Shown here one piece after another: positions 42,574 to 55,176 of a DNA stretch of 64,000 bases. A program made the translations under genes and the position numbers. A model generated the notes under the pieces. It saw nothing but the letters and a program-made list of their open reading frames with translations, did no database searches and was not told the DNA's origin. Source of the DNA: Lingula anatina (lineage: Eukaryota > Brachiopoda > Lingulata > Lingulida > Lingulidae); assembly GCF_001039355.2 (NCBI RefSeq), contig NW_019775180.1:726072-790071 (forward strand), read 5' to 3'. Positions within the stretch are counted from its first letter, which is position 1; every line of letters starts with the position of its first letter.

Positions 42574-45500
42574 ATGTATCTCAAACTTTTGCTCTTGATG
42601 ATTTATATTTTGATACTGTTCGTCTTAGCTCGGATTCTTGAGGCAGTATCTTGGTATGAAACCGGATACTTGGCAAGTAAGATCTTGGACCCCATGGCGC
42701 TGAGCGTAAGGAAGCTGAAATTGCTGCTAGACCAGCGAGGGGTCAGCTATGCAGGGGTGGTGGAAAAACGGGAACTCAAAGATTTGGTAGATAACATGGG
42801 TAAGTATTAATCATGTACATAATTATGCCTCAGTTCTGGTGGTAGAAATATTTTGATGATGGATCGTCAACATAAGTTAACCCACCGTATTTAAGAGTTT
42901 TTAATGAAATACATACATATGTTGATGAGTTACACTGGAAGTTCATTCTTATGTTTAACATTTTTAACTTTTTATATAATTTTACCATCATAAGAAATAC
43001 TCTTGGAGTTGACCCTAAAATTGTAGGTGAGGTTACAGAGGGTGAGCTGGACCAGGCCTGCATGCATGATGAAACTGTTCAGGAGTCTTCAGAGGGGACA
43101 AACTTCACTTGTGGGTCTCATTTCTATGAACAGGTAGAGGACACTAAGGACAGTGTCTGGCTAGTGCAGGTTTGTATTAGCTTCCATTGGACCGGCTATT
43201 CTGTAGTATGGTAGTTTACAAAATATGGAAGGAATTTTGTTTAAAACTAAGCCCTTTTGACTTTTGTGAAATACATGTAGGCCCAGTTGCTTTGTTTAAA
43301 TTAAATAACTATACCTTTTTATCTTACTGTAAAGTTGATATAAAACATTTGAGAACTACTAGGTGATGTGGTGCTAACAAGTGCTTTATTCCATTTAAGG
43401 TCTGTTCCTACTTTACTGTTGCACTTATATTACAATGAATGTTAAAATATTTTATTAAAATAAGTATTGAGTGTGTATGGTTTTATATATGTGCCTGTGC
43501 ATTTCCATTTTGCCTTTGATCGTTTATGATTCTCCAGTGACAGTTTCATTGTGCAAACAAGTATTTCTTCAGTTCATGTACACCATGCCTATATATATAG
43601 GTATGTTAACATACAAGTTAATTTAGTTTTTCTAACAGTCACTTTTAAGTGACTAAAATTAAAATGTTATTAAAATTATGCTGGTCACCTGATTATGCTA
43701 AACTCACTGAGTATAATTCTTCTAATTTCACACTCACAGCTATCCCACCTCTTGACATGACACTTAATCTACTGGTTTGCTAAATTACTTGCAGATTGGG
43801 ATCATGTAGCTAACATATATTCGTACTCCTCTACAATAGGTAGTATCGAGTGATGAGAAACCACTTATAGCTGAAGATGACTGGAAACTAATACAGACTA
43901 AGGTGTCTCGCTTTGGTGTCAGGACTGGGAAGTTTAAATGTTCTCTAGACAGAAGGTATGTGTGTATTGATAATCTTTATTTAAAATCTAGGCTGGATGT
44001 AGCTTAATTGGGTTAGAATAGTGTGATGCTTTTGTTTATGCTACTATACTAGAATATCAGATTTTCCTTTTTTCTTTACTATTAAGGCTATTGTATTGCT
44101 ATTATTATTGTATAACCAGTAGATTATTTCTCTATCATTTAAAACAAGTTTTTGTGTCTTTTCTGTTTCAGTTTATGTCAGAGAAAGTTATGGATGACAT
44201 TGCTATTATTATTGTATAACCAGTAGATTATTTCTCTATCATTAAAAATAAGTTTTTGTGTCTTTTCTGTTTCAGTTTATGTCAGAGAAAGTTATGGATG
44301 ACATCTCGTCTTGTTATGGCTCTGCCTCATGGCTACCGTGCAAAGGACAATGTAATCCTTCGAACATACACAGGTTCAACCAAAGTACAGGCTGTATTTG
44401 ATTGGATAAATCAAATCCTGGCCACAAGAATTAAAAGAATCCACAACTGGACTGACTTTTCAAATGATTGGTACAGTTATGAAGATGTCAAGAAAAGAAC
44501 AGAATATCCTGTCAGGGTTGTATTATATTCAAAGACTGTGTTACCACCTATGTTTTTTTCGGCATTGAGTGTAAAATTCACTGGGAGAGTTATATTTGGA
44601 TTAGTGGTGAATTCTTCACTGAAACCCCCAAATATATCTGATCGTTTGAAACTAGGCGAAAAAGAACCATTGTTACATATTTTGACTCCAGAAAGAAATT
44701 ATACTTATGGTTCAAAGTCAGGGGAATATTATAATTACAAAAGTATGGAATTATTTTTGAGAACTGTTGTGCCAGAAGTAAATGATTTATTTATATTTTT
44801 CTTATTTATAGTAAATATATGTGGCATGTCTAGTGTATTTCAAAATCAGGATACATTAATAAGGCGGCTGTGGAGATGTTTGTGGACAGTAGTTAAGTAT
44901 AACTGTTTCCTGATATTTTTATGGCTTCCAATTCTTGCAGTATTTCAGTTCCCTTGGATGAAAAGCATGAGTGAAGTTGGCTTGAAAATCATCAGAATAG
45001 TAAACTGCACAGATTTTGCAGGTTTACTGAGAAAAGACTTACACTTTTACATATCACACAAAGCCATAGCTGTTGTAATTTATTTAGTGTTTGGGGTGGT
45101 GGCAGGATGTCTGTGGAGTAAAAGGGAATGTTGATGACCAGCAGGCAGACACTAATAATAATAATGTACCTTGGTGGGCACCTGTTCGGTTGGACAATTA
45201 CCTCTTCCGTCCATCCACTAGTTTGACCAGTCCGTTAAACTCACAAGTTGATTTAGAAGAAGGAATGGAAATGCTTATTGAGCGTCTGGCTGTACCAAGT
45301 TTCTGGCTTCAGCCTGTTATTTCCAGTGACTATGTCAAGGATCTTCCTGTCTGGAGATTTAATGGAAGCTTCAACAGCTCTGGATCAGAAGAGGAACAGA
45401 CAGATGTAGATGTGAAGCAGGATATCGCACCCCAGAGCTGTGAGAAATGTCAACTTGGAAACCTTATTCGTCACTCCCGTGATGATAATGTTCAGAATGT

Positions 45501-45912
45501 TTCACCCCATTCAGCCAGTTACATAATGGATGCTAACTATAAATGCATTTGTGGGCACCAGCAACCAGCACAGTCAACTCCAGAGGAGAAGTTTGTAGTA
45601 AGGTCAAATGATGGAGACAAAAATAACTGTGGAGTGGAGGCAGACACCCAATCAAATGTGAATAATCGCAAAAGTCGTAGTCCTAAGAGAAACAGAAATG
45701 GTCTTCCACCTGGTATGTTAGAGTGCTCTGATTGTGTGATATGTTTGGACAGCTACAAGATTGGAAATGTGCTGTGTGGCCTTCCATGCGGTCACTCGTT
45801 TCATGAGGAATGTATTATGGTGTGGCTCTCCAGAGATAACCATTGCTGTCCAGTGTGTCGCTGGCCATCTTACAGAGCCAAACCTTGCCGCCTCCATCTA
45901 CACGAAGAATGA
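42574..45912 (+). CDS. RNF103: E3 ubiquitin-protein ligase RNF103 (KF-1), four exons, frame broken by one base before the RING
   Basis: Exons 42574-42799, 43027-43169, 43840-43955 and 44276-45912. Vertebrate RNF103 is a multi-pass ER membrane ubiquitin ligase of about 685 aa. Here the N-terminus MYLKLLLLMIYILILFVLAR, HFYEQVEDTKDSVWLVQV, VSRFGVRTG and FFSALSVKFTGRV follow it closely. Further hydrophobic segments lie near VNDLFIFFLFIVNICGM, FLIFLWLPILAVF and VVIYLVFGVVAGC. In exon 4 the frame ends at TGA 45132-45134, while the next frame continues from about 45121 through NNNN, RLAVPSFWLQPVISSDYVKDL and the RING-H2 CVICLD...CGHSFHEECI...CCPVC to TGA at 45912. The switch falls in AAAAGGG at 45120-45126, consistent with one surplus base; ignoring it gives about 706 aa. 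This is an assembly error or a real null allele that would lose the catalytic RING. I start at 42574, not 42529, because MYLKL aligns with the family. Confidence 0.92.
44095..44304 (+). repeat. 104-bp tandem duplication covering the RNF103 exon 4 acceptor
   Basis: 44095-44198 (attgctattattattg...) is repeated from 44199. Each copy includes a pyrimidine tract, a TTTCAG acceptor and the first 29 nt of exon 4. Only the second copy continues into the exon. Use of the first acceptor would read into the repeat and stop at a TAG (44222-44224). Confidence 0.9.
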
Positions 45913-47617
45913 TTTATTAGTAAAAAGGTCATTATATTACTTGGACCATGTTATTAGTTTCATTTCCTCTTGAATGCCCGTTATCCTCAAGCAGTGGCTG
46001 TTTAATTTCATTATAGAGTTAGAACACCTAGTAATAATATCCTTAGAATTTGTTGCAAAAGTAACTTTTATCTTTCAACAATGAGGTAAATCATGTTACA
46101 GTTAGATTTAACTGGATGGTGGTTTATGCTGTTAGTGCCTTTCCTCAAGTTTAGATAAAAGAAAAATAACATTCTTATTAATGGAGATAAATAGTTAGTC
46201 TTATTTTGAAAATTTAAAAATGGAAGTATTTCAAGCATCTTCATGAACAAGGTTATATCTTGTACATTTATTTAAATAGTTAATAAGTTATTGCCTGCAA
46301 GCCTTCTCAAGCAAATGGATAAATAAAGTTTACCATTTACTCATAATTTGTTGGCAGAACCAATACAGATAGCAGTGGAAATTAAAATTTACTGTATTTG
46401 TAGAAAACATGGCTTCACTTCATTTCCTGTTTACACCAGAAATTGACATCTGAATTTTTAATTTGGTGTATGACAAAAGATACTTGTTGTAATATTCCAA
46501 ATTGTAAGTCCTAAATAAAATCGAAGAAAGTGCTTTATGAAAAAAATTATATTAGTATGTGGGATTGGCTTACTGGTTTTCTCTTCAGATAGCACCTAGT
46601 TTTATCTCAATGGCCTGTTGAATCTTACAATTCATTACTAATTCTGTCTGAGAATTTCATTTTCTTATCCTACATGAAAAAGCAAAGAAGGCATGTATCT
46701 TTCCCATTACCCTAAGCAGAGTGAATAAAGATGTGGTATCAAAAACGTATACATTGGATGTATTCGAGTTTGGAACTAGAGAGAGAAGCTACTTGGGAGA
46801 TGACGACACCAGGAAGAATCTTTCAATTGTTTGGATTGTATTACACCAAATCCCATCTTTGACAATGACATAAAGGCAAAAAAGTGAATTTCATAGTATT
46901 TTCATTCTTGATCTTGGTAAACTTACACCTTCTTCATTCAATCAAAAACCTGCATTCTAGCAATAACAGATCATTTTATTAATCAAATCATAAACACCAG
47001 TTCCCTTGGCTGACCTAGGATTTCAATTTTTTTTTTCATTTGGAGCCAATGCTACCAAACACTAGCTCCCCATTGCCTTCAGTTATAAAAGAAAAAAGAT
47101 ATCACAAAATTTACAAAACACCATTCACTTTCTAATAGCATGAGACACATGTACTGAAATTAGTTTCTTTCAATTTTCAACATTTTTTTTACATGAAATA
47201 ATCAATTAACTGTCATTTTTATATGATCAACAAAGAAAATTGTTGAGATGGGAAAAATATCAATAGAACTATTTTGAATGTACAATTTGCTCTATTCTGA
47301 AATCCTAAACAAAGTGAATGATTGAATGACAAATTGCAATGATATCAATGTCTGTACATAAAAACCAATCAATTTAATATTAAGAAAATCTCAACTTTTA
47401 GAAAGGTCCACTATACACTCTTGATTAAAAAACATTCAATCACTGAGCATTCACCCTTATGCTGGGAGTACATAAGGTGCCACAGTTGTTGAATAATGAT
47501 TCAATGTTAGGAATGTACTAGTAACTGTTCCCCAAACTGTGTACATCTCCACTACAACAATTGGCCAATTGAAAGCTATCTCTGCAACATGCATGTAATT
47601 ACTCCTGCCATTCAGAT
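45913..47617. other. RNF103 3'UTR and intergenic, tail-to-tail with NRBF2 copy 1
   Basis: Plus-strand AATAAA candidates for RNF103 are at 46322-46327 and about 46513. Minus-strand AATAAA (tttatt) for NRBF2 is at about 46975. The duplicated block shared with 54860 onwards begins at about 47303. Confidence 0.5.
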
Positions 47618-49606
47618 TTATGTATCTGAGTTAGAATTCATTTTTGCTTTTATTGAATCAAAGTCAAAAAGAGGCATTTCCAGTGGAGGTAATTCAAGTG
47701 AAGGCAAGTCTGACAAATTCATGTGTGGTGGAATCGAGTAAAACCGTTCTTCTTCATCATTTTCATCATCAACATATACAGGTTTGATGTGATTATTTGT
47801 TTTTAACTCCTCATTTTCTTTTTTTATGTTATTCAATTCCTCGTGCAAATTTGCGTTTTCTCCTAAAAGCTGTTCTATGTGTGACCTTAAAGCCAGATTG
47901 TGAGTCTTTAATTCTTCAATAATCATTTTGTCATCTTTGGGAGCCTTTACTGCAGTCTGAATGAGGTGTCTGTTTGGCCATGGTCTTGGTGAATCCATAC
48001 CCAAAGATATAGCACGGTTATGTAAAAAGAACAGTAAAGAATCTGTTTCCTCCATGGTCTTAAATGTTTCTTCCTCCATCTGGCCACCAGTAACATCTGT
48101 TGGCATGTCTGAATACCCTGACATCTGTGGTAGATTGTCAGACAGAGATGCAATGTTAGTTATAGTAGTATCATTGGAATCCATCTGCTGCTGCTTCTGC
48201 AACTGTGCCTTTCTTTGCTTTGCTCTGATGACAGCCTTTTGCTTGATATGGTGGTCATGCTGTAGCTGAAGGGATTCTAGAGCCTTTTCTACCCTTGTAA
48301 GGGACTGAGCCTTAAGGAGATACTCTAAAAATGTCACAATATATTTATTTTATATTATGTAATGTAACACAAGCAAAAATAGTCACATAAATCTATACTT
48401 TAAGCAATCAGAGAGGTCTGATTAAAGGTTTACCTGCGAGCAAAGTTTATGAATAGTGTAACAAAAGTGTTTCTTAACTTAAAAAAAAAAAGGCATAAAA
48501 TGTCCTTTCATTTCATCTGATATTTTTCACCTGCTGCTTGCTGATGGCACTCTACAGCTTCATCAAATTTTCCAGATCTTAGAAGAGCTTCTGCCTTTCT
48601 TTCTTGTCGATGGGCCTAAAATTAAAGACAATCTAAGTAAATCTTGGAAGTAGAGTCTCGACTAAAATGTAAAATGCCTTAAAACCTTACATGCAATCAA
48701 TCATCAGTATTTAAAACAGATAAACATATAAATGCAGACGGGTGATATTTGCACAATGTCGATTTTTGTATTCAGGTGTACAGTGGTATGCTACTAGTAG
48801 CTCCCAAATCCAGAGTAACTCTAAATAAAAGTTGAACAGGACAATATACATGCCAACCTGTGATGTGTGTGTATGTGTGTGTGTGTGCATGCATGCTTGG
48901 TTTGAACTTAATAAGATTCATTTTACCATTTCATTTTGAATTTTTATTGCATAGAAACTGTATTTGTATTTCACAAGCCACAAATATAATAGGATATGGT
49001 GATTTTCTAACACCAACTTATGACTATGTAAAAAAAAAATAAATAAATACCGATAATCTTTATACTGTACATTATGGTGGTCTAATGTGGTTTCATAAGA
49101 GTCGTTATTTTATTATTATTTTTTTATTATCTATCAGCAGATGAAAGGATTTTATAACATCTGCTTTTGAATACGAAAAAAAAAATGTGTGATATCAATG
49201 CTAGACTAATTTTACGGTTACAGATTTATTTAAGGGACAAAAAGCGTGTGGTTTTTAATACGTTTTACTTAAAAATACATTAACCACTTTTTACTGAACT
49301 TCACTAACAATAAGTACCGGTAGTACAGTACAATACATGTTACTTCACTACTATTACTAATTTATAAATATAATGACAGCACAGCAGCGAAAGATAGAGG
49401 AAGATGGCGGAGGATGCTGACAAGCCTTAGAGTTAGTAATGACTTGTAGTAGTTTCGAGAGGTACATCTATGTCCACGTCAATATCAACAGACGAGAATA
49501 TGTGTTGTTTTTAAATAATGTCCGATTAAAATCATGCAGTGAAGCAATATTTCATCAACAGAAAACATATTCTTTAATTCACCTTGTTTAGCGGCGAATC
49601 CATCAT
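47618..49606 (-). CDS. NRBF2: Nuclear receptor-binding factor 2, copy 1, 271 aa
   Basis: Exons 49583-49606 (MMDSPLNK), 48531-48615 and 47618-48324, 816 nt. NRBF2 is a regulatory subunit of the ATG14-containing class III PI3K complex and acts in autophagosome formation; it also binds nuclear receptors. The N-terminal MIT domain spans about residues 5-85 (AHRQERKAEALLRSGKFDEA, VECHQQAA, EYLLKAQSLTRVEKALESL), followed by a basic helix (IRAKQRKAQLQKQQQ). The family motif APKDDKMIIEEL comes next, leading into a coiled coil (residues about 180-220, LGENANLHEELNNIKKENEEL), and the C-terminus is acidic and Leu/Pro-rich. Vertebrate NRBF2 is about 287 aa. The start could be either of two adjacent ATGs (49606 or 49603). 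It is head-to-head with the PEBP-like gene, with 447 bp between starts. Confidence 0.95.
48864..48896. repeat. (GT)n microsatellite in NRBF2 intron 1
   Basis: gtgtgtatgtgtgtgtgtgt followed by catgcatgc. It is a few units shorter in copy 2 (about 56426-56457), a useful length difference between the two copies. Confidence 0.85.
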
Positions 49607-50053
49607 TTCTCATATGGCAGCGGTCTGATTGTGTGTTTATCAGTGCTTCGTCAAAATCAAAATAGGAAATAAAATACTGCTAACACTGTCCAGTGAGGAA
49701 ATACACATTTCAGTTTCACGTCGGACTTCTACAACCTAGTTGTATCATTGGATGAAAAAAATCTACTTCCAGTTTCAATACTTATGTGAAAATAACTCTA
49801 TCCATCAAAAAAGGTGAGGAGTTACACAGAGATTTTTTTATTGAGATTGTTGTCACGCACGCCCTTATTTATGAATTTTTGAAATATATTTACCGCTATA
49901 TATACCGCCTATCCTATCTGCCTGCATATTTGTCACGTGACAGTGTTTAGCAGACAGCCCTTTTAAGCAGCCTGCAGACTGAAGCTGTAACTAAGCACGG
50001 GAACACGTCCTTGTATTTGCAATTCTACTCGCTGCCTATTCAAGCTGTTCAGT
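49607..50053. promoter_or_regulatory. Divergent NRBF2/PEBP promoter with CLEAR-type E-box (copy 1)
   Basis: A 12-bp perfect palindrome TGTCACGTGACA at 49931-49942 contains GTCACGTGAC, the consensus bound by TFEB/TFE3/MITF and USF factors. It is conserved in copy 2 (57475-57486). It lies about 325 bp from the NRBF2 start and 112 bp from the PEBP start. The identity of the binding factor is inferred from the motif only. Confidence 0.6.
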
Positions 50054-51427
50054 ATGTCACTGCTCGTTCCAGTTGCTTTTCTTTTGTTTTTCTCCAGCTC
50101 TACCATTTTTGGAATGAGCTCAGCCGAAGTCGAAAGAAGTGAATTATGTTCGAAGGAAGTGCCGCCCGATCCTTGCACACTCCCAGAACTCAAGCTTGAT
50201 GAAAGGTTTGGATCATGCGGTGAAAAAATAGAACTTAGTGTTACTAAAGACAAACCTGAGACCGTCAAATTTCCAGATGTTGGTGAGGTAATATTATCAG
50301 TATTTTTAATTCAAATTAATCAAGTTTTTATTGCAACGTTTTTGCCCTTTGGAAGTTTGTAACGTCACACCAAATAATATTTTACGTGTACTTTGTCTTT
50401 TTATAATATGGAAAAAGTTTTTTTTCGTTTAAAAACGTGACATTTTTGAAGAAAATTAACGTTATTTGCATCTGTTCTTGCCATTGGCCAAGGTAGTGTT
50501 AGAAAGTGAAATAAGTACAAATCTTTTAATTTGCAAGGTACTGGAGTGTTGAAATAATTTAGATCTATGCCAGCATTTTGCAAAGTGAAGTAACCAGTTG
50601 CAGTTAAACCAGAAAACTAGCCATACATTTTTTACATATCGTTTGTGTTTAATTAGGATAAGACTTATATAAGTTTCAAGTAAAATTCTTTCCTATTTAA
50701 TAAGATTTTTTAATTATTTTATAGTTCCTCTGTCCTCACCAGTGCAGTTTATATCAGCCCTTTTTACTTTGTATTATCACATGAACTGACATGTTATTTA
50801 GCCATTTGTGATGGGGTATAAATCCTGTCTCCTTGGTTGGGAGAAAAGACCATTACTAACGTGAAAGGCCAAAAATCAGATTTAATCAGTGGCTTGTCTG
50901 TTTTATTTGATTTGTGAAATAACCCCTACACACACACACATAAAAGAAAGCCTAAGCAAACATTGGGGTTACATGTGGATTTATCTGGGAGTTTCGTGTG
51001 AATAAGTTGTGAAGTGATTAAAATCTGCTTTAATGTCTTGATCTATTTGTTTTGACTATATATATAAGCTAAACAGACATATAATTATGTAACAAAAGTA
51101 AAATGCCTCAGAAGAGATCATGCATAGCTGCTAAGCAAGAAACCACATTTGAATAAATCATACCATTATGTATAAAACCAGTCAAAAAAGAAACATATTT
51201 GTCAATATTTAATTTACTTGCAAGGTGTGTCTTTAGTGAAACATCCTACGCAACATGAAGGGAATATAATAAGATATTTCATTTGATTAAAAAAAGGATT
51301 AAAACTGATTAAAAACTTTTTTTATCAGGATGAGAGGTATGTGCTTGTTATGGTGGATCCTGATGTTCCTTTCTACAACGATCCAGTAACTCAGCTGTGG
51401 AGACACTGGGTGGTTGCTGGAATTTCG
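50054..51427 (+). CDS. Secreted PEBP-family protein, copy 1, first two coding exons only
   Basis: Exon 50054-50287 encodes a signal peptide (MSLLVPVAFLLFFSSSTIFG) and then a Cys-containing N-terminal part (ELCSKEVPPDPCTLPELKL). Exon 51329-51427 encodes YVLVMVDPDVPFYNDP and LWRHWVVAGIS, the characteristic core of phosphatidylethanolamine-binding proteins (the DPDxP ligand-pocket motif and xRHW). Both exons are phase 0 with canonical borders. With a signal peptide it resembles PEBP4-type secreted members more than cytosolic PEBP1. The exons for the second half (HRYxF region) are not found between 51428 and the N at 54859, so the copy is incomplete here. Vertebrate relatives bind lipids or modulate signalling; the role here is unknown. 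Confidence 0.85.
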
Positions 51428-54400
51428 GTAAGAATATCATCATTTATAAGTATTAGCACTTATTCAAATGTGTCAACAACAAATTTAGGTAGTCAGTTAC
51501 CTTGAACTTATCCAACTTGCGCTCCAAATACTCTTTAGATATGTGGGTCGGAACCATTTACTATTTGTCTTAAAGGGATGACAACTATTAATTTTGGCTG
51601 GAAAGTGCCATAAAACTAATTTTCCTGGGATAAACAAGGATGTTCTCATACTTCATATTTGTTAATGAATCTATCCCGACATTTAGTCAATTATAATTTT
51701 TTTTTTTGTAATAATCTCTTAAGAAATTACTATGGAGTTTTGCCATCTATGAAGGTCCAGCTGATCTAATGGCAGGCACAGATTTCAGAATATTGCAGTA
51801 TATAACTGCTGTTTTGGGTGTAAAATGAAATTTATTATTATTTCTATGTTGTTTACAGTGTATTTATTGTGGCATTTTTAATCTCATATGAACATCCCTT
51901 TAAGAGGGATGAAAATGGTTTTCATGCCTTGTACATAGAAAGTATGTGAACATGCATATAACAAATATAAGCCTTGTTGACAGTTGATGGTTTAAAAACA
52001 AGATGGTATTTAACTGTTATTTTATTTTTGTCTGAGCATAAGCATAAGATATCAGAATTGATATTTGGGAAGCACAAGCCACTTATTAGTACAACCCTTG
52101 CCCTGTACAAAAAAAATGTGTGTTTGTATGTGTGTGTGTGTGTGTGTGAAAACCATTTTCACATACATATTTGAAAACATACTTACTAATGGATCTAAAT
52201 AAATTTTCCATGTTTTCTTAACCGAAACCTTCAAATATACACAATTACTGTAAGTAATATGTATAATCCACAATATCTTTTTGGTGTAATTTTAGTAACA
52301 TTAATGAATTACTTTCCATTAAAAGAACTGATAAGGAAAGTCATCAGCTGAAGTTAAGTGCTTGTTTGACATTTTAGAACCTTAAATTAAGCAACATCAG
52401 CTAATGGGTTTATTTTATTTTCAGTTGTAATCAACTTGTAATTTGTCATGATAATTAAGAATTTAACATGAGCTCATGTTTGGCTACAATTCTAGGATTC
52501 TAGTGTTTGGTTACACTTTAATTTATGACTTATGACAGTCAGTATATTTTCCATATAGTGTCATACTTTAGGAAAATAACATGTATGTTTTGAAACTTTC
52601 ATGACAAAAGGTAAGCTGAGAAGTCATCTTTTTGATATTTTAAAAGTTTGAATTGAAATTGTACATTAAAGTAGACATTCAAATTTTATGGATGTATTAT
52701 TTACACAGTAATGCAGTCCCAATTTTATAGATTGCTTCACAAAGCTGTGGATGCACCATACAGCCAGGGTTGTATATAATTGTTTTAGTTGTACTAAAAG
52801 TAGTAGTGGTTGCAACTACCACATTCTCGAACTTCTAACATAAATATGTAGATTATATTGATTCTCCAATTAACATTTTACATTGTATTTCTTTAAAAGG
52901 ATTTAAGACATTTAGATCATATTAAATTGGTTTGAGCCTTTGTAAAATATGTACTGAATATGGCTTTATTCTTTTTTCTCTGTCATCTTCATTATAATAC
53001 TTTAACTTGACATAATTGTGTTTCATGTATATGCCGCATATATATAAGTGCTAGTACATGATTAAAACTGAGACAATCATTTCACATTGATAATGTTCTT
53101 AGGTTCTCTGGTCCATCAACTTTTAAATTTTTGTTACATTTTTAGTATTGTTGAATCATTCATTACATTTTGAAGCTGCATGTGCCAGAATTCTGACACT
53201 TAGTATAGTCAGTTTAGGTTCAAAAGGATGATTAAAGTATGTAGGTAACTTGGTGAACGATTACATCAGGGCTTTAATGTACAGTAAAATTTAGTTTTGA
53301 TTTTTCAAAGAGGTGCAGTCAATAAGACATTTGTCTTCACCAATAACAGGTTACAAAATTAAAAGATGTTTTGCTTTTCTCAAAAAAGAAAACATTCTTT
53401 GCTCAGTGAAACACTTTTAAACCATGTGAAAATCTGTACAGAAGTAATGTTTCACATAATTATAAAGAAGTGCTCTACTTTTATCACTGTTGAAGGTTTT
53501 AATTATCCAGAGGTGTTAATAAATAAATGTTGAGGATGTTATGTAGTCCCATGTAACCATTTCGACATTAGTAGGTGATTGCTCAGCAGACATATTTTTC
53601 AATCAATTACTCAACAGTACTACCACTTCCCACTTTGCATTTTCACAGTGATTTTAATTTTATAAAACTCACTGCCCACTATTTTTAGCCCTAATTGTTG
53701 CCATCGTTTTATGACATGACTTATCACATTTCCACATTGGGGAACCATCTACAGATTATGTATGAAAGCAACCAAGACCAGACAAACCATCTCATTGGAT
53801 TGTAGACAGTTCAACTATCACATTGTGTTTGCAGTCTACCACTGCGTGAGCTGTCAGATACTGGCCTGAAATGCAGTCTTATCACCTGAGAGGGCAGTGA
53901 CATCACTTTCACACTTTTCTATCATAAGGTGAAAATTGTCTTATAAGAAATCATTTATTTGAGATGTTTGCTGACACAGTGTGCTCTGTGCTTCAATTTT
54001 GGTGACATAAGTTGCAAAAATGATAACAACTGACTATATTTGCATGCATCATATTTTCAATCTTATATGGTAATTACTAAATCTTTTTAATGGGAGGAAA
54101 ATATACAAATTTTACAGATTTTTCTGTATTTTTTTAAGTCATAAATTCTTGAAATTAGAACATTTCTTTTGAGTACTAGCAGCAACAAAATTAAAACCAG
54201 GCCACCTTGTTTTTCTAAGCTTTACAGTAAAAGCACCAAAAATGCTACAGACAAAAATCTTTTAATGATTCCAAAATTATATATTTGAAAGATTGATGAT
54301 TTTTCCCCATTGAATAGATCCAGTAATTACTGTAGTTACATACACATACTATCAAAAGAAAAAAGACCCATTCTGTGACGTCACATTTGTTTATTGGAAT

Positions 54401-54858
54401 CTAAAACATTTTTGAAAAATTGAAGGATAGGGTTTATTTAATAAAAACATTTTATCATCAAATATTGTCACAATACCTTTATTTAAGAGAGATTAACAAA
54501 ATTGAAAAAAAGGTGACAAATTTATTTAAATGTTAGCAGTGACATCTGCAGCCTTTTGAAAATTGTATGCACAGTTCTTGACTTAAGATACATAAATTTA
54601 CCAAAAAAAAAAAAGAGTAAAATGCAATTTTTTAGCATCTAATATTTTCATTTTTGTCTGAACATCCAGTCAGGGGCCTTATCAAATAATCATAACATCC
54701 AGTGATGTTGCAGCCTGGTGATGAGTATTATTGTCATTGGTTCATCAGCAGAGTGACATTGTCTCTGGTTGTGTGTCAGCTGAGAGGCTGTTACTGCTAC
54801 TACTAATAACATTGATGTGTATGCTTGATAAAAGGAGGAGGTAATTACAGGTGCTTAC
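51428..54858. other. Intron 2 of PEBP copy 1, truncated at the gap
   Basis: AT-rich, with no exon found on either strand. It contains a (GT)n run at about 52123-52148. It aligns to 60729-64000 up to 54240; the remaining 54241-54858 has no counterpart in the window. Confidence 0.6.
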
Positions 54859-54859
54859 N
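54859..54859. other. Assembly gap (single N) joining the two duplicated segments
   Basis: Left: PEBP intron of copy 1. Right: the sequence restarts at the equivalent of 47303 in the NRBF2 3' flank. The abrupt restart is what an end-to-end placement of two overlapping haplotype contigs would give. Confidence 0.9.
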
Positions 54860-55176
54860 AATCCTAAACAAAGTGAATGATTGAATGACAAAATGCAATG
54901 ATATCGATGTCTGTACATAAAAACCAATCAATCAAATATTAAGAAAATCTCAACTTTTAGAAAGGTCCACTATACACTCTTGACTAAAAAACATTCAATC
55001 ACTGAGCATTCACCCTTATGCTGGGAGTACATAAGGTGCCACAGTTGTTGAATAATGATTCAATGTTAGGAATGTACTAGTAACTGTTCCCCAAATTGTG
55101 TACATCTCCACTACAACAATTGGCCAATTGAAAGCTATCTCTGCAACATGCATGTGATTACTCCTGCCATTCAGAT

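Larger units (their letters stand above)
47303..54858. repeat. Large duplicated segment, copy 1 (NRBF2 + PEBP 5' part)
   Basis: From aatcctaaacaaagtgaatg at 47303 this segment matches the segment starting at 54860 almost base for base, apart from insertions, out to at least 54240 (which equals 64000). Copy 1 lacks the LINE, the foldback MITE and the 257-bp MITE of copy 2. It has about 85 bp extra near 52105-52190, including a (GT)n run. It ends at the N at 54859. Confidence 0.95.
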
